This document shows, one piece after another, positions 47,562 to 54,253 of a stretch of DNA of 64,000 nucleotides (the stretch's first letter is position 1; every line of letters starts with the position of its first letter). Source of the DNA: Thalassobius sp. Cn5-15. GTDB taxonomy: Bacteria > Pseudomonadota > Alphaproteobacteria > Rhodobacterales > Rhodobacteraceae. The notes below the pieces were generated by a model that made no database searches, was not told where the DNA came from, and saw only the letters and a list, made by a program, of their open reading frames with translations. Both the position numbers and the translations under genes were made by a program. The stretch covers positions 186,001-250,000 of the forward strand of contig NZ_JAKRGF010000004.1 of NCBI RefSeq assembly GCF_022347685.1. Direction: 5' to 3'.

Positions 47562-47800
47562 CTCAAAGTCCGTTCGGGTGTTTCTTCTACGTCGGAAGCG
47601 TTTTCGATCAGCCGTTCCATCTGTGCTGGCGTCAGTAGCATTAACCGCCCGAGTTGGTAAAACTGGCCCGTTGCACGAGCTTTGGTGCGGATCAAGCGCG
47701 GGGAGACATGGACGCCATGCGCGCGCAATTGCACGCTCCACGCTTCCGGTGTTTGTCCTTCTTTGAGCAACTCCGACATCAAACCCTCGTTCTTCTGCAA
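47558..47800 (-). CDS. Small DNA-binding-like protein upstream of the excisionase
   Basis: 80 residues. LKEGQTPEAWSVQLRAHGVHVSPRLIRTKARATGQFYQLGRLMLLTPAQMERLIE looks like a helix-turn-helix with a basic second helix, and the ending is acidic. Similar small proteins accompany integrases in Rhodobacterales islands. It is translationally coupled to the excisionase-like gene and read from the divergent region shared with the XRE regulator at 47899. Function unproven. Confidence 0.65.
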   Translation of the reverse strand: MQKNEGLMSELLKEGQTPEAWSVQLRAHGVHVSPRLIRTKARATGQFYQLGRLMLLTPAQMERLIENASDVEETPERTLR

Positions 47801-47857
47801 GTTCTTGCAAATATCCGACAGAAATGTGCATATGTCACCATATTCTTACAACAGGCA

Positions 47858-47880
47858 GAAAGTTCGGAACTTTCGTTCCG
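47858..47880. promoter_or_regulatory. Palindromic operator in front of the XRE regulator
   Basis: GAAAGTTCGGAACTTTC (47858-47874) is a perfect 17-nt palindrome with a single central G. A second, overlapping dyad CGGAAC/GTTCCG (47865-47880) shares its right half. It lies 25 nt before the regulator's ATG and 58 nt before the divergent int operon start, ideal for a repressor that controls both. Binding is inferred. Confidence 0.6.
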
Positions 47881-47898
47881 GTTTGAAAAGGAGAGGCG

Positions 47899-48555
47899 AT
47901 GTCACGGCTTGGAAAACTGCTCCCAAACACGACAACTTCGGAAGATACGCTACAGGCTAAACTAGAAGAGAATGAGCGTATGGCCCGAGAGGAAATGCAC
48001 AGACGATTCGCAGCTGAGGGTACAATACACGACAATCTTCGCAATTACCGAGTTCGGTTAGGCTTCACAAAACAGCAGATGGCTGAAATTTTGGAAGTGA
48101 CCCCGCGAACTTACTATGCCTATGAAGAAGGGCACCGGGCCGTGCCCACACCGGCCATCGCTCACTTGGCAATCCTGACCGGTGGCGATCTGAACGAGAT
48201 CATCTTAGGCCGTCCCGCGCCGCGCAGCGGTAAGGCTGCGCGAGTGGTGATTGACGAAGCCATAGTGGTTCTAAAATTCCTAGCCGTGAAATACCCCGAT
48301 ATGTCGTTGGAAGACCGTTACAAGGTTATCCGACTTCACGCTCTTGATGATCTCGATAGCTTTCCGCGAATGCATCCAGACATTATCCGAGACTTTGTAA
48401 AAATCGTGACCCGTTACAAATTTCATCCCGAAGATCTCCCTGCACCCCCGTTTCACGAAGACTACGGCGATGATCACGACGGCTGGAAGCGTGACATGGC
48501 TGAATGGCAACGAATGGTGGATGAGGATTTTCCAGATGACGAAAAGGATAAATAG
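47899..48555 (+). CDS. XRE family transcriptional regulator with C-terminal acidic domain
   Basis: 218 residues, with AAAGGAGAG about 6 nt upstream of ATG. Residues about 45-100 are a helix-turn-helix: NYRVRLGFTKQQMAEILEVTPRTYYAYEEGHRAVPTPAIAHLAIL. The rest is without known domain and ends very acidic (DEDFPDDEKDK). It is divergent from the integrase operon across a perfect palindrome and likely controls element excision or its own gene. Confidence 0.85.
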   Translation: MSRLGKLLPNTTTSEDTLQAKLEENERMAREEMHRRFAAEGTIHDNLRNYRVRLGFTKQQMAEILEVTPRTYYAYEEGHRAVPTPAIAHLAILTGGDLNEIILGRPAPRSGKAARVVIDEAIVVLKFLAVKYPDMSLEDRYKVIRLHALDDLDSFPRMHPDIIRDFVKIVTRYKFHPEDLPAPPFHEDYGDDHDGWKRDMAEWQRMVDEDFPDDEKDK

Positions 48556-48811
48556 CGCCGCTTGCCTGCTTCAGGCACGGGTAACCTTGTGCCTCGATGC
48601 AACGCGCAGAGCATCACGCAATGCGCGCCCCTAAAAGTGCGATGTGACCTTATTTCTGATCTCGGGGTCAGTGAGGATAATGTCGCGCATTTCGTCCTCA
48701 TTTGCCGCGAAGCTGGTAACAGCCTTTCGGATAAGCCCCTCTAGGAACTGTACTTCTCATGTTGGCTTGGAAGCTTGTGACGATATTTTTGCCTAGTACG
48801 CTGGCTGCGAG
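48556..48811. other. Intergenic stretch between convergent regulators
   Basis: 256 nt between the ends of two convergent HTH genes. I see no coding frame with support and no strong terminator stem. Confidence 0.3.
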
Positions 48812-49021
48812 TCAGTCTGGCTTAACCAATTCCACATGACTGACCCCAAGAGCCTGGGAAAGTTCGTAGAGTGTAATCACTGTGGGGTTGCGCTTTCCGC
48901 GCTCCAATCCACTTAAGTATTGCTGACTGAAGCCAGAACGCTCCTCAATCTGCTCCTGTGTAAGGCCTTTTTCTCTCCGTATCCGAGCGAAGTTTTGTCC
49001 GACTAATTTGCGCATATCCAT
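48812..49021 (-). CDS. Small XRE family repressor
   Basis: 69 residues, almost only a Cro/C1-type HTH: NFARIRREKGLTQEQIEERSGFSQQYLSGLERGKRNPTVITLYELSQALGVSHVELV. Such minimal repressors often control plasmid or element partition and conjugation genes. It is divergent from the ParA-like gene with only 75 nt between, and that gap has a dyad and a consensus -10 box. Confidence 0.88.
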   Translation of the reverse strand: MDMRKLVGQNFARIRREKGLTQEQIEERSGFSQQYLSGLERGKRNPTVITLYELSQALGVSHVELVKPD

Positions 49022-49041
49022 GCGCAGGACGATTGTGGATT

Positions 49042-49076
49042 ACATACTTTAATGTTATCAACTATAATATGTATTT
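49042..49076 (+). promoter_or_regulatory. Promoter and dyad in front of the ParA-like gene
   Basis: TATAAT at 49063-49068 is a perfect -10 box, placed about 28 nt before the ParA-like ATG; the -35 region is weak. TACATA (49041-49046) and TATGTA (49068-49073) form an inverted repeat around it, a likely operator for the divergent small XRE repressor. Confidence 0.45.
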
Positions 49077-49096
49077 GATTAACTAGGACATGCGTT

Positions 49097-49864
49097 ATGC
49101 ACACCATCACCATTCATGCAGCTAAAGGCGGGTCCGGGCGGACGACGGCAGTTATGGCGTTGGCGTCGGGATTTCTGGCTTTGGGCAAGCGTGTGATGGT
49201 GATGGATTGCACCAGTCAGACCTGCAGGGGCTCAAATTGTAAGGACCCCTCCACATTACAGACATGGCTGACTGCGATGGAGGCCTGTCGGTTACGGCCG
49301 CCTCAACTGGAATTGGTTGAATGCCCAACAGACGAGCGTGTGGAAGATGCTTTGGCTGCCGCCACCACGCGCGGCTTTGATATCGTCCTGATTGATACAC
49401 AGGTCTATCCTGAAGACGCCTTGTCGATGGCACTTGCGAAGGCTGATCTGATTGTGGTGCCCGCTACAGGTCCGATAGAGGCGCGTTTCTCATCAAAGAG
49501 CATCAATGAACAATTTGACTGCCCCGAGCATATCATTGGCCTGATCACCGGCCATCGTCACAGTGTTGCCGAAGCTGCTGAGATACGCGCAGCTTTTGGC
49601 GCGCTTCCCGTATTCCATTCAGAGCTCCCTGGCTCAGAAGCGCTGGCTAAACAGATCCTGCATGGCGATGTCGCACATTTCACCTCCATGCTGGCCTGCA
49701 AGTCCGGCCAACCCGGATACGCCCGCTACCGCGAGGCGCAGGCTGCCTGGTCCGAAGTGCTGGCGCTGACCATTGAGGTTCAATGGTCCCTACAAGGCCT
49801 GCGCCTTGAAGCCTTCGAAGGTGACACCTCTCCTTTTTCCTACATCAGAAAGTCCGTTGCATGA
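49097..49864 (+). CDS. ParA/MinD-like ATPase with altered P-loop
   Basis: 255 residues. The deviant Walker A has the signature Lys (K10) but reads KGGSGRTT, with Arg at position 15 where nearly all family members have Lys. DIVLIDTQVYPEDALSMALAKADLIVVP matches Walker B and the following region (D in IDTQ). Family members bind membranes or nucleoid and position plasmids, division sites or envelope machines. No ParB-like gene or obvious parS repeats were found. It is coupled by a 4-nt overlap with the exported protein next to it, so a role in envelope placement rather than plasmid partition is possible. The Arg may change nucleotide turnover. Confidence 0.8.
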   Translation: MHTITIHAAKGGSGRTTAVMALASGFLALGKRVMVMDCTSQTCRGSNCKDPSTLQTWLTAMEACRLRPPQLELVECPTDERVEDALAAATTRGFDIVLIDTQVYPEDALSMALAKADLIVVPATGPIEARFSSKSINEQFDCPEHIIGLITGHRHSVAEAAEIRAAFGALPVFHSELPGSEALAKQILHGDVAHFTSMLACKSGQPGYARYREAQAAWSEVLALTIEVQWSLQGLRLEAFEGDTSPFSYIRKSVA

Positions 49865-50706
49865 TCCGTTTTTCAATTGCGCTTGGATTTGTCCTGTCAC
49901 TTGCCTCAGCTGGCTTGGCTGAAGACACCCTGACCGCTATGCCCACGCCTGCAGAGCGCCCGTACCCTTACGAGATCCTCGGCTTGCAACCCGGCGATCC
50001 TCTTGGTGATGTTTTGGCCGTCTACGCGGAACGCAGCGACGCTGCCCCTACAAGCGAGAGCGAAGTTCTGCGGGTTCAATCTCCGGATGGCGCGGTGTTT
50101 GAGTTCACCTATCAGCTCTATTCCCGGATCGGCGATGTCGGCATCAATGGGCGACTGGCCAAAGCGCCTCAGGATCAGATGACCGCCCGTTTGTCTTCGG
50201 GTGTGATGGAACAGCGCCCCATGGCGATCTACCGCAGCATTCGCCAGCCCAGTGACGCACTGCCCGAACCGCTAGAACTGAAAGCCCAGATTGAGGAGAC
50301 CTATGGTCCGCCCTCTCGGGTCGAGATCAACGGGCGCGACATGGTGCTGACCTATGCCTGGAGTATGGACGGGTTCATTCCCGACCTTGATGCGCTCGGG
50401 CAAATCAGACGTGAGGAAACGACCAGCTCGGGCGGCAAGCTGATCACTGAATATGAGCTGTGCGGCTCAGCCCAGCATTACCGCAACACTGTTGAGTACC
50501 GGTTTGAACACCCGCGCGACAAGCTGATCAGACCCGGTTGCGTTGCCACCTTTAAAGTCAGCTATCGTGGTGAGCCGGGCATGACATCTATCAACTTCTC
50601 ACTGGAGGATTACGAGCTCGGCCGGATGCACACCGAAGAATTGGATCGTCAGATTGTGGAAGCGCTGACCGGCGAGGAGGTTGAAGCCTCGGACATGGAT
50701 CTGTGA
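49861..50706 (+). CDS. Exported protein of unknown function
   Basis: 281 residues with a signal peptide (MIRFSIALGFVLSLASAGLAED). The mature part starts PYPYEILGLQPGDPLGDVLAVY and has a repeat-like beta-strand pattern (EFTYQLYSRIGDVGI, VEYRFEHPRDKLI) and two Cys (CGSAQHY, GCVATF) that could pair. No known domain is recognised. The ATG overlaps the ParA-like stop (ATGA), so the two are translationally coupled, which is unusual for a cytosolic ATPase and a periplasmic protein unless they serve one system. Confidence 0.75.
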   Translation: MIRFSIALGFVLSLASAGLAEDTLTAMPTPAERPYPYEILGLQPGDPLGDVLAVYAERSDAAPTSESEVLRVQSPDGAVFEFTYQLYSRIGDVGINGRLAKAPQDQMTARLSSGVMEQRPMAIYRSIRQPSDALPEPLELKAQIEETYGPPSRVEINGRDMVLTYAWSMDGFIPDLDALGQIRREETTSSGGKLITEYELCGSAQHYRNTVEYRFEHPRDKLIRPGCVATFKVSYRGEPGMTSINFSLEDYELGRMHTEELDRQIVEALTGEEVEASDMDL

Positions 50707-50892
50707 ATTCCCGGATAGCCAGGCGGGCACAGAGCCGCTATGAACGCCGCATGATCACAGTACGCGCACATATCACCCTATTTTAGCGCCCGCAAAAATG
50801 GCGGGCGGCTTCGAGCTGTTCGCCATGAGATGATCCCCCATCCCTGCACTGTCTCTGACGCCGCCGCCATCGGGCATGACGGAGTTAAAGAC

Positions 50893-51459
50893 ATGACCAA
50901 TTGGTATACGGCAGACATCCATTTCGGGCACGAGAACATCATTAAGTTCTGTGACCGCCCTTTCCGCTCAGCGAACCATATGGATGCGGTTCTGATGCAG
51001 AACTTATGGGCTATGGTTGGCCCCAAGGATGCCCTGTGGATCGTTGGTGACTTTGCTTTCGGGCAGAAGGCAAAGGATCAGGACTGGCTGACCAAACTGT
51101 TTGCCAAGCTACCCGGCGCAGAGAAACACCTGATTGTCGGCAATCATGACCTGGAGCCTACACTGGCGCTGCCTTGGGACAGTATCTCTCACATGGCAGA
51201 AGTGAAGGATGGCACCGACAAGCAGATGCATACCCTCTGCCATTATCCCATGATCACCTGGAACCGCGCCCGACGTGGTGCGCTGCAGATCTTTGGGCAC
51301 GTCCACAAGAACTGGAAAGGCTCCAGCAACAGCGTCAATGCAGGCGTTGATGTCTGGGATTACATGCCCGTGCGGTTCGAAGATCTCGCACGACGCGCCA
51401 AGTCACTGCCCCAAAACAAGCACTGGGCCGATGTCGAGCACAATGCGAGGGAGTTTTGA
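50893..51459 (+). CDS. Metallophosphoesterase (calcineurin-like)
   Basis: 188 residues from ATG at 50893, with GGAG about 10 nt upstream. All metal-site motifs are present: D8-x-H10 (TADIHFGH), G-D53 (VGDFAFG), G-N84-H85-D (VGNHDLEP), H117 (CHYPM) and G-H136-x-H138 (FGHVHKNW). The layout matches short phosphodiesterase/phosphatase proteins often found in phages and mobile elements. It is cytosolic by sequence. Substrate unknown. Confidence 0.88.
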   Translation: MTNWYTADIHFGHENIIKFCDRPFRSANHMDAVLMQNLWAMVGPKDALWIVGDFAFGQKAKDQDWLTKLFAKLPGAEKHLIVGNHDLEPTLALPWDSISHMAEVKDGTDKQMHTLCHYPMITWNRARRGALQIFGHVHKNWKGSSNSVNAGVDVWDYMPVRFEDLARRAKSLPQNKHWADVEHNAREF

Positions 51460-51600
51460 AATAATTAGGTGAACTGGTTAGGCCTGATGCTCAATCGGGC
51501 CAAGTAGTATGAGAGAAACCACGACAGATGGACTACTCATCAATAGTGCATTAACAATGAAACCGAAGCGAACAAGTCTTTAAGATTATAAAGGTTTTTC

Positions 51601-52659
51601 ATGCGTAAGATTTTAGCAGCTATGGCATTTTTCTCTTCCCCGGTTATGGCCGAAGATATGGTTAAACCCGGTACATGTGAACTCATCGTTGCTTCGCGCC
51701 CAAGTTTGGATGCCGCCCGTGACTATGTTCGCACCCTGAGCGATAGGCGGTTTGCGAAGGTGTTTGAAGCAGACAATGGCTGGTATGCTGTCTCGATCGG
51801 GGCCTTGAAGCCTGCAGAGGAAAAACCGGTTCTGACCAAATGGAAGGCTTCAGGAAAAATCCCAAAAGACAGCTACTGTTCGACGGGCAAGACCTATGTA
51901 GCGCTGTATGACTGGAAGAGCGGCGAACAACTGTTACCCGCGCATAGCAAACCTGTTTCCGAGACGAAAGTGGCGCTAAGTGGCACAGCCTACCAGGGCT
52001 ACTTTTGCACGACGAGCCACACCCACTCTCCTGTGTTTTCTGCACCAAAAGGCGGGCGGGCCATGGGGGAATTCCTGAACGGGACACCCGCTATGGTATT
52101 GGGGGAGGTCGTCGGTGCAGGTGCCGTGTCACGAGTGCGGCTGGTTGACCCCGCCACCCGCAAGGAAATTGACGGATATGCATCCAGTGCCGTTCTGCGC
52201 GAGAAATGCCCAGCACCTATGACTCAGAAACTTGCGTTGAATCCTGATTTGATGGCTCCGCCCGGCATGTGCCACCTTGAATTGGCACAAGGCAGCTTAG
52301 ACGAAATCAATACTGCAGCCCGAAAGTATGCGCCCTGGTTTGGCGCGGTGATGCAAGTCGTGAAATCCACGAATGGCGTATACAGTCTGTACGGGGGTAT
52401 GCTTCAGATTTCGCGCGTGGAAAGCAAGTTAATGCGTATGCGCAGTGATGGATACAAACTGCCCAAGGATCCATACTGTGATCCGGGTGATTTCGCGGCG
52501 GTTTCTCTTGTGCCGATATGGAAAGACGGTGCGCCGAGTTTTTCCGATGACCACGAGCTAAAAAGCCCGAAAGAACATCGTGGGCCGACGCCGGATATTG
52601 TCCAAGTGCAAGGTGGCTGTGCGTTCGAATTTGCTGATTGGGGGGTCTACGACGCCTAG
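51601..52659 (+). CDS. Exported SPOR-like/SH3-like protein, N-terminal part of a gene interrupted by TAG
   Basis: 352 residues, signal peptide MRKILAAMAFFSSPVMAED. Two similar segments occur: about 24-103 (GTCELIVASRPSLDAARDYV... ending IPKDSYCSTG) and about 222-300 (GMCHLELAQGSLDEINTAAR... ending LPKDPYCDPG). Both resemble SPOR domains, which bind denuded peptidoglycan, with two conserved Cys each. Between them an SH3-like part (TAYQGYFCTTSHTHSPVFSAPKGGR...) is seen. The frame stops at TAG 52657-52659 but goes on open for 657 nt as apparently the same protein. The tail GGCAFEFADWGVYDA before the stop lacks a natural end. See the next entry. Confidence 0.75.
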   Translation: MRKILAAMAFFSSPVMAEDMVKPGTCELIVASRPSLDAARDYVRTLSDRRFAKVFEADNGWYAVSIGALKPAEEKPVLTKWKASGKIPKDSYCSTGKTYVALYDWKSGEQLLPAHSKPVSETKVALSGTAYQGYFCTTSHTHSPVFSAPKGGRAMGEFLNGTPAMVLGEVVGAGAVSRVRLVDPATRKEIDGYASSAVLREKCPAPMTQKLALNPDLMAPPGMCHLELAQGSLDEINTAARKYAPWFGAVMQVVKSTNGVYSLYGGMLQISRVESKLMRMRSDGYKLPKDPYCDPGDFAAVSLVPIWKDGAPSFSDDHELKSPKEHRGPTPDIVQVQGGCAFEFADWGVYDA

Positions 52660-52695
52660 CAGGATATTTATCTGCGCGGCTTAAATGGAAAACCG

Positions 52696-53316
52696 ATGCG
52701 AATTCTCAACAACGACATCTGCCGCACGCATCCGAATACAAACGTGCGCTTTGATGCTTATCTAGGCGCGAATGCAGAAGGCAATGAGCGCGAGTTCAAG
52801 ATCACCGCCAAAGGGGCCACGCGCACCTACCGCGTTACGTTCTTGCCTAACAACAACTATTCTTTTGCCGCGCTGATGCCGCCGCGTCCGGCCAACTCTT
52901 CTCGGCCCCAAGGCAATTTCGGTTTTGGAGATCTGTTTGGGTTTGCGGCGGGCATGTTCATGGATGGCATGGCTGGCATCTCCGGCACCACTCGGGAAGA
53001 AATGCTGTCTTCCATGGGAGATCTGGATAGTCGATGTTTCCAAATATCTGGCAATGATGACGCTGTTAATGCCTGCCTGAACGAGCCGTATCTGGTGAAG
53101 AACAAGAATGCTCAGAACATCCTACTCGGTTTCTGTCACCAATTGGATGATTGGGCTGAAGGAAATGGGCTGGATTATGTCTGTGATCGCGGAGGGAAGG
53201 ACAGCTGCCATCAGGTGCCTGACAGCGATCATTCCTATTCCTGCTACAGCTGCAATGGCACGCGCCGTTGGGCTGCTATTTACGCGACGGGAACAGTTCT
53301 GACCTGTTTCCAATAA
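52696..53316 (+). CDS. C-terminal part of the same interrupted gene (Cys-rich)
   Basis: 206 residues from an in-frame ATG at 52696. This ATG lies 36 nt after the TAG, exactly in the frame of the upstream part, and the codons between (read Q-D-I-Y-L-R-G-L-N-G-K-P) look like normal coding sequence. Neither a proper Shine-Dalgarno nor a signal peptide supports a separate gene of an exported protein. It includes a Gly/Phe-rich patch (FGFGDLFGFAAGMFMDGMAGI) and eight or more Cys, suited to disulfides. Either the whole is a recently broken 571-residue gene or TAG is read through. Confidence 0.6.
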   Translation: MRILNNDICRTHPNTNVRFDAYLGANAEGNEREFKITAKGATRTYRVTFLPNNNYSFAALMPPRPANSSRPQGNFGFGDLFGFAAGMFMDGMAGISGTTREEMLSSMGDLDSRCFQISGNDDAVNACLNEPYLVKNKNAQNILLGFCHQLDDWAEGNGLDYVCDRGGKDSCHQVPDSDHSYSCYSCNGTRRWAAIYATGTVLTCFQ

Positions 53317-53497
53317 TATCTGTTCACGTGGGCCTTCCGCAAAGGCCTTTGATAGACTTTGGGAAAACCATAGGCAGGTTTGGGGAGATTCACAAATCAA
53401 TTTCCTGGTCATTTAGTTGAACGGTTCAACTGTCTCTCAGTCCGCGCTGAGAGGCAGTTTCCGTTTCGCAATAACAAAAAATCTCAGCTAGAATCGG

Positions 53498-54148
53498 TTA
53501 TTGCGAAACCGCTTGCAAGGCATGACGAAGGGCCGTCAGTCGTTGAATTGCCCGTTCACCTGCCGCGCGCTCGGCTCGCAACTTTGCAAGGCGTTCCTTA
53601 CCTTCGGCACGGCGTTCCTTAGCTGCGGCAAGGTCTTGTTTAGCACGCGCTAAGCGTTCTTCATAGTCCGCATAGGCCTCAGCCTGAATATGCCGAACCT
53701 CGTCGCCAAAGCCTGCATCAAGCATTGCCTCCATCTGTGGAACAGCACGGAACGTACGTTCCATCTGCGATACTGCATCAGGTAGCTGCCCGTTCTCGGG
53801 GAAAGCCCCCGTCGCTGTAAAGATCAGCAGATCTTGCACATCTTGGAACAAGCCGCGCGAGCTAACGATCAATCGGCCATCCAATCGTTCGTCCCCGGTA
53901 CGAAATCGTGCGTAAAGATCAAGCAGGATGATTTGAGCTTCTGGCTCTAAATCAGGAAATACAGAAAGAGCCTCCGTCCGGTGGCGCACAGGGAGGCTGC
54001 GCGTGAGCGCATTATAGTCAGCAATGCTCTCTTCGGATGCCTGCAACTTTTCCCGGTCCAACGCTGACAACGCATCATCAAATTCGTCAGCATTGGATGT
54101 TGAGGCGCTGGTCAAGAAGAAAACCAGAAATAAGTATCGAAAGATCAT
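53498..54148 (-). CDS. Exported coiled-coil protein, paralogue of the 56706-57365 gene
   Basis: 216 residues from ATG at 54148, which places a signal peptide (MIFRYLFLVFFLTSASTSNADE) at the N-terminus; the frame extends a further 81 nt upstream without such a signal. Mature part helical, with SLPVRHRTEALSVFPDLEPEAQIILLDLYARF, and a C-terminal coiled coil rich in Ala, Glu, Arg (about 150-215). The same layout and several matching residues occur in the rightward gene at 56706. It is divergent from the 805-residue membrane protein gene. Confidence 0.75.
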   Translation of the reverse strand: MIFRYLFLVFFLTSASTSNADEFDDALSALDREKLQASEESIADYNALTRSLPVRHRTEALSVFPDLEPEAQIILLDLYARFRTGDERLDGRLIVSSRGLFQDVQDLLIFTATGAFPENGQLPDAVSQMERTFRAVPQMEAMLDAGFGDEVRHIQAEAYADYEERLARAKQDLAAAKERRAEGKERLAKLRAERAAGERAIQRLTALRHALQAVSQ

Positions 54149-54253
54149 GATACGCTTTCCAAACAATTTGCTCTGCATCCTCAATAGCTTTAATCCAAAA
54201 GGGCTTTCTGCGAAAAGGTAGTTGTCCAAATTTTGCCGTGAATATCAAGGTTT

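Noticed and set aside
49097-49864. ParA-like gene as part of a plasmid repABC partition cassette with the RepC-like gene
   Set aside because: They are 13 kb apart, on opposite strands, with no ParB gene; cassette order is not kept.
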